NCBI GenBank assembly: GCA_903813345.2
Contig: CAIIXF020000004.1
Span: 24,431,985 to 24,495,984 of the forward strand
Reading direction: 5' to 3'
DNA length: 64,000 nucleotides
Source of the DNA: Owenia fusiformis
Taxonomy: Eukaryota > Annelida > Polychaeta > Sabellida > Oweniidae
Part shown: positions 44,519 to 56,800 of the stretch, piece by piece
Layout: every line of letters starts with the position of its first letter
Position numbering within the stretch: position 1 is the stretch's first letter
Notes under the pieces: generated by a model
Seen by the model: the letters and a program-made list of their open reading frames with translations, nothing else
Told to the model about the DNA's origin: nothing
Database searches by the model: none
Made by a program: the position numbers and the translations under genes

Positions 44519-47500
44519 CAGGGTTCGAAATTAGCGTTGCGAAAGTAACGATTAGTTCCTTAATTTTCTTGAATAGTTACCTAGTAACATGCCCAAGTAA
44601 CGAAAATAGTTACCTGAGGAAGATCTCTATGCAATCGTCAGCTCAACTTCTCAAATGAAATTGTTCGAACAATAAATATTCTCATTTCACAATGTTTATT
44701 TCCGGTGACCTAGTTTTCAGACCACGGAAAGTACGCAAGTTTTGATTGGCGTTCATTCGAAAAATATTTATTTTTGAACCAATCAGACCACGGCTTAGAA
44801 GCCACATTAAGTAGATCCGACTGGCGCGAATTTGAAACGATGGCAAATCCATTCGCAAAATTTGGCTTTCTCCCAGTTAAGAGAAAGAATAATGGTAAAC
44901 ATATCGTAGTACTATAACTCGATTGAATTTTTAATTGTGTCACGCTTTTATCTGTCGTTTTCATCTTAGAAACTCTGAAAATTATACGTGATCAGAAAAT
45001 ATTTGTATTCCAAATCCAAGATGGTTGATCGCTAAAATGACGTCATCCTCATTTCCATGGAACAATTTAGTTAATTTCAAAATGCTGTTAGTTTATCTTT
45101 ATATGTAAAATGTGCCATTTTGTTGAGTTTATTCATTAAAATATAGAAATCACCTTACTTCAACACAGAGCTTGTGTTACGCTGCTAGATCCAAGGATTA
45201 TTTTTTCGGGTATACCGGGACGTTAAATGTGCGTTAATAGGCTCATAAAAATCCATCCGCAATTTTATGAATGAAGTTCGTAGTACTACGATTTGTTTAC
45301 ATTAAATTTTTTTATAGAAGCCGATGAATGTCATGATAATGGCAAGGGGAAACAAATCCCAGGTAAACAAAAGCGTAAAACCAGTGATACCCAACAAGAG
45401 GCAGGTACAAGTAGTGGCGTAGCAAATGTAACTCAAGCAAACAATGATATAAGGCCCAAGAAACCAAATCCAAATAGAAAAGTGATCATAGCAGGAAACA
45501 TAAATCAATTAACTGTTAAAATAAATACTTTTAAATTGTGGAAATTTAATCACCTGGAGTTTACTTCTAATGACAAAATACATGTCGAGACAATGTTTTG
45601 TAAGGTGTGCCAAAAATATAACCCAAATAAAACACTTAATTTTGTCACTGGAACAACAAACATAACAAAGTTTGCTGCGTTAAAACATGTTAATAGTGAT
45701 GGCCACAGATCATCCTGTGCTGCTCATGATGCTTCTACTAAAAAAGCACAAAATATACTCCCACCAATGGAAAAAGGACTTCAAAAAATGAGTAATGAGG
45801 AATGTGAAAAAATGATAAAACTGTTCAATATCGCATACTATATAGCTGTCAGTGAGAGACCATTTACTGACTTTAAAAGTCTTGTTGAGCTTCATGAGCT
45901 AAATGGTGTTAATTGTGGCAAAACCTACCACAATGATCATGCATGTCGCACAATGATAGAACACATTGCCGGTGTGATACGAGATAGACTAAAGGAAAAT
46001 TTAAACTTGTCACCATTCATCAGTGTTATGTTTGACGGCTCTAACGATAAAGCTGACATTGAACAAGAAGTGGTTATGGTAAGATACCTGAAAGATTTTT
46101 ATCCTGTTGTGGAATTTGTGTCAATTGAAGCAGTAGAAAATGCTAAGGCAGATGGGATTTTCAGAGCTGTAGTGAATTCACTGGATAATGTAGAAACTGA
46201 ATGGAGACAAAAACTTGTGGGAATGGGGGCTGATGGAGCCTCAGTCAATCTTGGCAATAACAACAGTGTCAAAACAAGATTTGCAGAGAATCTCCCCTGG
46301 ATCGTAGCTATACATTGTTTTGCCCACCGAATTGAACTGGGTAATAAAAGTGCATTTCGAGATACTTATATGGACCAAGTTGATTCAGTTATCAAAGACG
46401 TGTACTTATTTTACAAGTAAGCATGATTTATCGTATATCAATGAAATGTACTATTTCATTTTGATGTATTCAAGTTTGAGTCATTTGAATTTTGATTCCA
46501 GTGAGAAGAAAGACTTACCTAAAATCAAATATTTTAACTAATTAAAGACATTCATTAAGTTTTAAAATTTTAATTCAATTGTGTTAAAATGAGCATGAAA
46601 GACCAAAAGATTCAAATAAGCAATAAAATTTGAATATTAGGCCTGATGAAATTACATGGTGAACATGAATTATGCCAAAGTGACAGATGGCATTGTTTTA
46701 ATTTTCTGTAGCCTGAGCCTTCAGTTGTATTTTTGGAATAAGATACTCAAGAGGCCCATCATACTAGTACTTTGTTTCAAATGTTACTATAGACTTTTCA
46801 CATGATTATCTCAACCATTTTCAGGGGGTCAGCTAAACGAGTGAGAGAAGCTAAAACTATACTTAGGATGTTAGCAGATGATGATGATGATGACGTATCA
46901 TTCTCTAAACCAACAAAGAGTGATGGCTCTAGGTGGACAGAGTACAAACTGAGGGCTCTGTTACAAATTAAAAAGAACTTTAAAGTTATTGTGTTTCATA
47001 TGGAAAGCTACATTAATGATCACAGTAATAAGGCTGCAGATAGAGCCAAGACAACTGGTATTTTACGTAAACTGAAGGAGTTCAAATTTGTGTATAATAT
47101 GCATTTGCTGATAGACATATTCAATGAAATCACGAAATGAAGTTTGCTCTTTCAAAGGAACGACATAACAGTTCCTTCACTTGTCAAAATAACTGAAACC
47201 ACTCTTGTTCTTTTAACTTCAATGCTGGATCTGCCAGGTCCTCATTTGGAGGAATTTTTAGAGTCCCAGAGAGGAGAACCTGGTATTTTTCAAGAGATTC
47301 AATTGGGCCACATAGTAGATGTAGAGATATTGGCTAACCAGAAAAATGTAATTCTAAACAAACTTATTGAAAGTCAAGGTACAAGGTTCGATACTCTTAA
47401 TGACCCACTGTTTGAAACAATTAACATTTTTGATCAAAAAAACTGGCCTATTGAAAGACAGGCATTGACAAATTTTGGAAATCAAGAAATCAGTGTAATA

Positions 47501-48373
47501 TCTACTCATTTTGAGTTGATATTAGCCAATGCTGGCTTTGACAGTGATAATCTTCAAAATGAATGGGTACAGCTAAAGCAATTCGTAAGTGGCAGAGATG
47601 ATCTTATGATTCTCCATCCTCTAGCAATATGGCAGCATTTAAGTAGAGTGGACATAGAAAGGCAAGAATGGAGAAACATCCTCCTTATAATACATCTTAC
47701 CTCCATTTACCCACTCTCCACAGCCCCGTGTGAGAGGGCCTTCTCTTGCATGAAACGTATTAAGACTGACTGGAGATGCAGACTAAATAACCAAACTTTA
47801 ACAGACCTTATGCAAATAAGTATGAATCAAAACAACAATGATCAATATAACGCTGCAAGAGCAGTGAACAGATAGTATTTAAGTGGCCGTAGGTCAAAAC
47901 GACCTACTGTGATGGATGAAAGATGATAGATACCCTACAATACCCTCTCACGCTTATTTCGAACCCTGTCTATGGGAGAATGATCTGTTTGCTGAATAGG
48001 GATTATTCTATATTTAAGTCCAACATAAAAATGGTTACAAGTTAACACCTAAAATTTACCATGAATATAATGTTGACAAATTAAGTTTTGTACACTGTTT
48101 AAAACTTGAGATTTTTAGACTCATCTTTGAAAACAGGTCATTAAATTTAAATGTTTACATAAATGTTTATCAGTTTATATGAATATTTAATAAACTTGAT
48201 GTAAACAAATCAATGAACTTTTTTATTTTATGTAGTGTTCAGGGAAAACTGTGTTTTATCGAATTTTTCAAGCGGTAAAAAACAACTACCTTACTTTGGC
48301 ATTTAGTTACCTAGAAAAAGTTACAGAGGTAACTATTTTCACTACCAAGCTAAAAAGTTAAGTTCGAACCCTG
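44519..48373 (+). mobile_element. hAT transposon, 3855 bp, 5-bp target duplication
   Basis: Ends CAGGGTTCGAAATTAGCG and the complement of AAGTTCGAACCCTG. GGTAC at 44514-44518 and 48374-48378 is duplicated. The right arm of the host foldback element preserves the empty site (GGACC-GGTAC-GGGTTAACGG in the complement at about 48995-49015), so the duplication is 5 bp, not the usual 8. Carries a three-exon transposase gene and AATAAA at 48189. Confidence 0.85.
44840..47875 (+). pseudogene. hAT transposase gene, three exons, one internal stop
   Basis: Exons 44840-44894 (MANPFAKFGFLPVKRKNN), 45318-46416 and 46825-47875; phases match, 734 codons. The N-terminal part has a basic segment and a TTF/BED-like zinc finger (C-x2-C at about FCKVCQK, then H...H-x4-C). 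The RNase H-like core shows SVMFDGSNDK and VGMGADGASVN (Asp residues) and AIHCFAHRIEL. The C-terminal hAT dimerisation motif is TAPCERAFSCMKRIKTDWR. A single TGA at 47138-47140 interrupts an otherwise open frame. It resembles the ZNF862/KIAA1586-like group of hAT-derived proteins; by its terminal repeats this copy is still a transposon, not a domesticated gene. Confidence 0.85.
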
Positions 48374-49153
48374 GGTACGGGTTAACGGTTTTATTTGAAT
48401 TTAAAACAGCCATAACTTGCTCAATATTGACTTCCTCGTGTCTAATTTGAAATATATGATGCCTCCCGATGCTTTTAAGTACCCCAATTTTTTACAGATT
48501 TTAGGTATGATGTAAATGACATGCTATTTACATCTTGTGAGTTTCAATGACGCGCGTTTAATTTTATAAAAAATGCCAAACTTTGTGACAAAGAATTTCA
48601 TCAGCTATTGCCCCGAACCGGTCCGTCTTCTCGCTGCAAGCAGATTGCCCCGAACCGGTCCATCTTCTCGCTGCAAGCAGGATGAAATTCTTTGTCACAA
48701 AGTTTGGCATTTTTTATAAAATCAAACGCGCGTCATTGAAACTCACAAGACATACCTTGATGGGGAAAAATAGATCTTATATGTTAGAAGTACTAAATAA
48801 AAGTTATCGTGAAAATGAGACTGTCGTTCTCGAGAGAAAAGAGCATAAATGCGCATTTAGAGAGTTTTGGTCCGTTTAAAAATCTGTAAAAAATTGGGGT
48901 ACTTAAAAGCATCGGGAGGCATCATATATTTCAAATTAGACACGAGGAAGTCAATATTGAGCAAGTTATGGCTATCTTAAATTCAAATAAAACCGTTAAC
49001 CCGTACCGGTCCAGCTTTTGACCCGTACCATTTCCCGTACCATTTCCTTTTATTTTGGGGTAACTTTGAAGTAACCATGTTTCTCTTGTAAAAGTTATAC
49101 TGCACAGTACCATTGACTTTTACCCTATGGTTCATTAACATTAACTATTATTT

Positions 49154-49740
49154 GGGTCAATTTTACTCCCGTCGAGAGCTACTTAGATTTTGAAAGTATA
49201 GCTCTCTATCGCTAGAATCAACAGCTTAAGAATCCTGACTTCAAAGAAAATTCCGGGGAATTCAGCTGACTCATGTTGCACATTATATCCCTGAAAATGT
49301 ATCCTACATCGCCATCTTTCATTCAACTCAACTATAGAACGTCTCACTGCCCTATGTATCGATCAGGACTTCATTTTATTGGTCGTGTCAAAAGTTTTGG
49401 CCAGGTATATTCAATATGGCGGCTTGACGTTTCCCAAGTTGCGCATGCGTCGATAATATTTCCATTTAACCGCCATATTGGAAATGGGTATCAAACAATA
49501 TGAATTCAAAAAACGATTAGAACTCCTGATCACCATAGAAGCACATCAGCGATCCTACACGCACGGGGAAAGTAGACACATATGAGCCAATATGTAGGCT
49601 ACAGTTTGAGACAAACAGTAAGCCGCTGAATGGCGCTGATCAAATTTAGATGTCACAATTCTTCAGCTGGAGATCCTCACGATGGAGAGCTATACTTTCA
49701 AAATCTAACATGGTAGCTCTCGACGTGAGTAAGGTCAATT
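49154..49740. mobile_element. TIR element with about 60-bp ends
   Basis: GGGTCAATTTTACTCCCGTC...GAGAGCTAC...AGATTTTGAAAGTATAGC at the left is mirrored at the right (GCTATACTTTCAAAATCTAA...GTAGCTCTCGACGTGAG). No coding sequence or clear duplication. Confidence 0.65.
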
Positions 49741-51107
49741 GAGATTGCCACATTGCTTTCTTTGTTATTAATTGTATTGTGATTGAAATGGGATCATATG
49801 TGTCAAAAGTGAATTATTGTATAATTTGTCTGGGATAAATATAAAATATAAATATCAATGGGTCAACCATACCTAAAAACTTGTATAACTGTTGGACTTA
49901 AGTTTGTTATTTGACCCATATTCTAAGACATTACCTAGACCCTAAGGAGGATTGGATCCCAGCATGCAATTCTGATATTCTGCCATATATGGTGTCAATG
50001 GACCACTTATGTTATGCTGGCCTGTAAACGAACTTTTAGTTAGTGCACTTAATGCTACTCAAGCTGGTCTTATCAGCTAGTGAGTGACGTCACTGCTAGG
50101 ATTTCCCACCATATGGCCTAATGCTTACACAGAAACTCTTTGGTATCTAAAATGTGTGATCATCTTAAAAATAGTATTACAGCTTGTAATTAATACTGAG
50201 TTGGGTCTTGAAATTAACACTTTGTAAAAGTACTACCCCTTCCTCTAATGTTTCCAGGGTTTCTCTTAATTTGAGTGAAAGTTTATCAGATTAAAGCACC
50301 TTCATGACAGGCTGGTTAGTTAATAAATGTATTCTCTCTGAACATTCTGGCAACTTGAACATTAAATCTCTCAAAATTGCAGGAAGGGATCAACTTGATT
50401 CAAAATTGTTCATTTAGAGAATTGTCTTGCCTATGCAGGATTGAAAGAATTGTTTTGATCCCTTCCTGCAAACGCCCCCCAGACATATTTTACTAAGACT
50501 ACCCCCAAAATTGGGAAACCCTAATCCTAGTTACATCTCACAAGCAAGTGGCTGTCTTTTAATAGCAACCAAATGCCAGCAATGTTAAAAAGGTCAAGTT
50601 ACACATTAGCGCTTTAGTGGTAGTCAGCTATGCAGGCTTTGTTTACAATCTGCAGCAGCTGATAGCAGGTCACCGGCTTTTCCTAAACTAAAAGATCACT
50701 GCTTAACATAAGTGGGACATCATCATTGCAGTGTACAAACAGTTACCATTTCTCAGTATTTTTCACTTCAGAATTTGAATCGCGAGTTTTATCCTTACAT
50801 AACGAAAATATTCAAACATACAAGAAGTGATCAAGATATTAGTTCAAATCTTTTGGTTACTGATTTAGGATTTCTCTTTCATGGGCCTATGTTAACCATG
50901 CATGGGGATATTTCGACCATGCCCGTTAATTCACATTTTCAGAGTCAACCCTCTTGGATTAAAAATCTTGTCAATTGGAGATTTCAATTTTTTTTTAAAT
51001 TTGTCAAATTACAAACATGGTGGACATGGTGAATAGAAAATATAATCCATTGTCCAAATAGTCACATGGTCAAAATAGCCCATATTCTCATTATAAAGGG
51101 AGGGAGG
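49741..51107. other. Intergenic; one small palindromic element
   Basis: At 50379-50470 TGCAGGAAGGGATCAA and TTGATCCCTTCCTGCA form a 92-bp hairpin element. Other sequence shows no exon or family. A frame at 50712-51032 lacks any recognisable domain or splice context. Confidence 0.4.
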
Positions 51108-51974
51108 TAACCAAACCTGTCTGGCCCAGTTATCTACTCCTGACGTCGTAGATCTGGGCCACACAAGGTCCAATGCTAAAAAGGGGGGGGATTTACTCAG
51201 GAAAAAACATGTCGCTGAATCATCACTTATTATTCATTCCCTATTAGCCATCCAACCAAAACATCGGGCTACATGTAAACCCAAGTATTTATTTGAAATA
51301 AAGAGTACATAACTTACACGTAAATGTGGTGTTTTGTTTGTTATTTTGATGTTGAAATGGGCACAACATTTCGTCAATATTTTGTCAGTTCTCCGCACCG
51401 AATAAAGTCACGTGATGTGACGTAACACGAGTGTGACGCGATAATTTTTAAACTTTCATGGAACGAAAGTACATTTCCCGGGAATCAATACATTCCAAAT
51501 ATTACGATTTGTTCAGCAGATTTCTTATCAAAACGTAGATTACTTTATAAAACAGACGTATCTGTGTTGTATTTTGACTGGAAAGAAATATGGTGGACAT
51601 TAAATACGATTTTTCAATTTGTTGAACTGACCGAATGTAGTACTGAACGAAATATGCAGCCGGGACTTCTCGATATTCCACAAGATCACAAACAGATTGC
51701 AGAAGAATTTCTCTTTTTGCTGCGTTTAATCGTTTCGTTCTTATTTATTAGCCGTCATCCAGCAATGGAAACCTACTATAAATACAAAGTTTGATACAAG
51801 GAACAAACACGTAAGTGACTTTTATGATGTTTATTCATTTATCAGCACGTATTATACATTGAAAAACCAGTGTGTTTTTTCCGGAGTAAATACCCCATTT
51901 TTTGCATTGGACATTGTCTGGCCCAGATCTACGAGGTTGGGAGTGTAGATAACTGGGCCAGACGGGTTTGGTTA
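51108..51974. mobile_element. 867-bp TIR element with 9-bp duplication (MULE-like)
   Basis: Ends TAACCAAACCTGTCTGGCCC and its near complement extend about 65 bp. GGAGGGAGG is present on both sides (51099-51107, 51975-51983). Long TIRs and a 9-bp duplication fit Mutator-like elements; the flanks are low-complexity, so the match is slightly less secure. The interior frame 51564-51794 is not recognised. Confidence 0.65.
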
Positions 51975-51983
51975 GGAGGGAGG

Positions 51984-53872
51984 GGAATCGGTAAATTACT
52001 CTCTGAGTGTACAACAAGTGACCGTGAATCACTTTGAAAATGGGTGGTGATGTAACACCAAGTTCAAGTACACATGATTTGAACTGAACCAAAACATTAA
52101 ATAATACAAATAACAAAGCTGTTGGAATAAACCTTCAATGACATTGCTTACATATTCTTAAAAAAAATAATTAGAAAAAGAACCGGAAGTGAAACAAAAA
52201 CTGCGATTTTTTTTCGAATATTCAACCTTATTTTTCCCTATAAAATATGGGTATATTTCGGTGAAAATTCATCATAATATAGAAAGATAGTTTGGATATA
52301 ATATGAGCATATTAGAACATGGATATGATCACTTATGTAGGAGTAATATGAGAAACTTACTCGAACCAGCGATGTCCATTTCCAAAGTTGACAAATAAAG
52401 TGACGTCACAGCGTAATCTGGCCAAGAGTCAAAAAGAGGAATGGTTTGTTTTGGTTGAGAAGTTTTTAAAAGCTGTTTTAAAAGTTACTTTTAAGTGCTT
52501 TACACTGGGCCATGTGGATTTTAAAACTTCACATTTGTATAAGAGAAGACATTTTCTTGCTTACAAAGCTTACAGTTGAAACGCATGGACGTGATTTATA
52601 AGAGAATTATGATGAATTAATCAAACCATAAAATTTTTGAATTTTTTTTGATTGCCACGAAATTAAAACGAAACTAATAAATATTTTATCATGAAACTAA
52701 CTTCCTGACAATCTTTGATTCACAGGTAAGCAATCATTTATTATTTCGTTTATAAATAATATTCATGGACTATTTTGTATCTGAATATAGATCTTATTTT
52801 ATAGTTCAAAACTTGTCATCAAAAAGTCGACCAATCTATTTTTAGAAACAAGGAAGTCATGATTTATATTTATCATTGTATAGGCTAAGAGCATTAGTCA
52901 TACACAGTATTGTTTATTTTCATATTGTTATAACTTATCCTAAGTAGCTTGTATTGTATGTAAACAATCGTGATTTATACCTGCCTGTTTGATGACTATA
53001 TAGCGTTGTAAATTGCATGGAGTCGGGATAAGTACTCATATTACATGTACATGCATAGGAATATTTGAAAACCATCTATACTGAAGTTTGTATCATATAA
53101 TATAGAGTTGTCTAAACTCGTTATAGCTTGTAGAGTCATGCAGTCTCTCAAGCAGTTACATAGTGTTTGAAAGGTAAGTAATTCTTATTTGGAACTTCAC
53201 AACCACGCCCTCCCACACCCCCATCCCTCAAAAATAACTTACTAGGGGCTCAAAATAATCAGCATTTTGGTATGTATCACCATGGGCTCTATCAGTAGTG
53301 GTAGAGCCCATGGTATCACAAACTTTCCAGGAATTAGGGATGTAAAATTAAGGAAGTATGTACAAAGCCGAACTATAATTTACTCTGCTGTTTAAAGAGG
53401 AAACGCATGTAGAATTACTTTCAAATGAGCTAATTATTAACTTTTATATTCCAGAATCATGCGACCAAGTGATACTTATCTGGATGATAAATTATATCAA
53501 TTGAGGCCCACTCAAGGAATATATCAATACCAGGGGCGTATTACTCCATGTATACAAGTACTCATCACTTAAGACACAGACTGCGGGATATACTTTGTTT
53601 CTAATTTTGATTCAAAGACAAGGACATGGTTTTACTCTATTAATGGACTGACTACTCTATTAATATATATAATAGAGTACTTTAGGAGTGACAATCAGAT
53701 ATTCTGATAAAACTACCTAGATACATGTACTTCTTATATACGGCTGGAACAATCAAAGAATATTATATACCAAGGGTAACATTCTTTATATACAAGGACT
53801 AAATACCCAACTTACAAGGAAAAGGCTGGACCTTTTTTTAGCATATATTCATATATTGTTATACTGACAATC
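51984..53872. other. Upstream region of the myosin gene
   Basis: AT-rich; no gene supported. A palindrome GCTCTATCAGTAGTGGTAGAGC lies at about 53286. The myosin promoter and any 5' UTR exon must lie here or further left, but I see no decisive TATA or initiator. Confidence 0.35.
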
Positions 53873-53884
53873 TAGTCATTAACC

Positions 53885-56800
53885 ATGGAGAACATAGACC
53901 AAGCTCTGTTAGAATCTCTCCCAATTAACCAACGACAGAAAATTTGTAAAAAGTTACGGCAAGAGCAGTTGAAACGATATGTGGAATGGGACTCAAAACA
54001 GCCTGTTATTGCACCAAGCAATAAAAAGGAGAAAAAGACAAAGAAAAAAGATAGAAAGGTTAACTTCGGAAATGATGTGCTGATGTTCTGCGCTGTGGAA
54101 ACATTTGATGATAGAGAAGGTGAGCAAGGACATGAAGATATTTCTTTTGAATTTTTTAATTGATGAGACTTAAAGGGCATCAACTTCAATGGTTTGGAAT
54201 AAAAGGGCATCATAATAAATGGCAGGGATGGAAAGGGCATAGACTTACAGTCATTTAGTAAAACAACATAAATAGCATAAAATAAAAGGACATTAACTTA
54301 TTGCCAGGGAGTAAAAGGGCATCAACATAATAAATAGTATGAAATAAAAGGTGATCTTGATTGATAGAATTTAGTAGACTAAGTATGAACAATGAGGGCA
54401 TCAACTTCTAATGGCAGGTAGTGCAAGGGCATCACTTTCAATTCTATAGTTGAAATGGTGCCATTTTTAATTGTTGTAGTTGGAAGGGCTTCAAATTGTA
54501 TGCATTAGTAAAAGGACACAGGTTTTGATGAACTTTCTTATATGTTTGTTTCAGTATTACAACTGTTAGATAAAGGCACCAAAATAGGCACTCATAATGT
54601 GACTGGTTTTGATGAACTTTCTTATATGTTTGTTTCAGTGTTACAACTGTTAGATAAAGGCACCAAAATAGGCACTCACGACTCACAATGTGACTGGTTT
54701 TGATGAACTTTCTTATATGTTTGTTTCAGTGTTACAACTGTTGGATAAAGGCACCAAAATAGGCACTCATAATGTGACTGGTTTTGATGAACTGTCTTAA
54801 ATGTTTGTTTCAGTGTTACAACTGTTGGATAAAGGCACCAAAATAGGCACTCACAATGTGACTGGTTTTGATGAACTTTCTTATATGTTTGTTTCAGTGT
54901 TACAATTGTTAGATAAAGGCACCAAAATAGGCACTCACAATGTGACTGGTTTTGATGAACTTTCTTATATGTTTGTTTCAGTGTTACAATTGTTAGATAA
55001 AGGCACCAAAATAGGCACTCACAATGTGACTGGTTCCACAATTTTACACAAAGTAAGTTGAAATAATTTTATTCTCATTATCTTATATTGAAAAGTAAAA
55101 TCAATTTAGAAAAGGATGACTGTTTACCTGTATACCCCTACTCTTTGTCAAAGCCCTGATATCGAAATGACACGAACAGAATTACTTATGTAATGTCACC
55201 ACCAGAAGTGGTGACACAGCATTTGTCAACAATGTTAGCATCTAGTGTCTGTAAAAAATGGCATGTGGTGACATATTGCATGTTAAAGTTTTTTTTAAAC
55301 TGAGCATTAAATTCTAAGCTTAAGAGTTGGATGTGAAAAAACCAAGGGGCAACATTCCATGACCCTTCAGTAAGGAGACCCAACTCTTTAATAATATGCA
55401 ATGTCCTTTCTGTAACATAACACAGCTATGCCCCAAACAGTCAGCAACAGGTCATAACCCTTTAGTAATAAACCATAACCTTCAGTAACAACTGCTCTAT
55501 GAACATCTTTTAAAGTTATTGTATGATTTGAAGTGCAATACAGGATATATTCTGTTCGAGAAATTTTGTATTGGAACGAGACGAAGTTGAGTGCCAATAC
55601 AGAATATCGAGACAGAATATATCCTGTATTGCACTACAAATCATTCAATAACGTTTTTATCGTGTGATCCTCTGTATTGCTACTGAGATTGTTCCCTCTG
55701 TACCAATATTTGCTGTATTGCAACGGAGATGATCAACGGGGACAACCTCAGTAGCAATACAGATTGGTACAGCACAAGAACTGACCAATCAGAGGGCTTC
55801 ATTTTACAGATCATACGATAATACTTTTGTGTTGTAGTGCTGTATCGAAGACAATATATCTGCACTGGAGATTCTGCTTACACGTGGTGATGTGGATGTT
55901 AACATGACAGATGAGGACATGTGGACGCCCCTACATGTAGCATCTGCGTGCGATCATCATGAAATAGCACAGCTTCTATTGAACGTAAGCATTAATTTGA
56001 TTAAAATGTTGTGACTTCAAATGTTATCAAAGTTACTCAACTATGACATCATGAATCGTGAAGTCAAACTTTGACATCATGTCATGTTAGGATATAAGCG
56101 TGATTTTGATTGAAAAGTTGTGACTTCAAATTCATATATTAAAGTTAAGAATTCAAAAGACAATTGTTCTCTAACAATGACATCATGAAATCCTTAGTTA
56201 GGACAGCGGTCTTATATGAATATTTGAATGTTTGAAATAATGCTACATGGAAAGCAAATTTTTATCTTGTAAAATATGTTGATACATTACAAATTGATTA
56301 GCGATTTATAAATGTATTTTGTATAAAGTGATTTCTTGAAAATAGCTCCCTGATATGAAATAAGCGCTCATGGTATGCATATTAAAAGTTTAGTCAAAAT
56401 TACCACCATACGTTTTAAGGCAATAATCTCAAGATTTAGAGATAGTGAGAGTTAAAGGCCCCATATGAATATTTGAAAATCAAAAGATGAACAACTTTTC
56501 AAAAGTCACATTTTTAAAAAAGTGTCTCTAATGGTTTTTCAATTTTAATGATTTAACTATATTCTCAAATTTTACATGGGACCTTTAACAATATAAAGAC
56601 TTGCATGTCTAATATTGTCATTGCTGTTTAGAATGGCGCTGATCCAGCCTTGATGGATGTTGACGGAAACTTTGCGATCGACCACACACCTGACCAATCA
56701 GAAAGCAGATATATTTTACAAAACTACTTAGATAACAAAGGTGCAAGATTTTACATTATTTCATTAATTTTTATAAAGGATTCTTTCTTTTGGAGAATTC

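Larger units (their letters stand above)
44488..49060. mobile_element. Foldback element, its left tip split off by the hAT
   Basis: The arm GACCGGTATGGGTCAAAAGC at 44488 pairs with the complement near 49025-49040 (CAGCTTTTGACCCGTACC). From 48379 the arm continues GGTTAACGGTTTTATTTGAA and is mirrored up to about 49000, around a centre at about 48600-48680 that holds a tandem pair of GCCCCGAACCGGTCC. The hAT at 44519-48373 lies in the left arm. Confidence 0.75.

Noticed and set aside
50712-51032. 106-residue plus-strand frame
   Set aside because: No domain, no splice context, and the sequence looks like ordinary AT-rich intergenic DNA.
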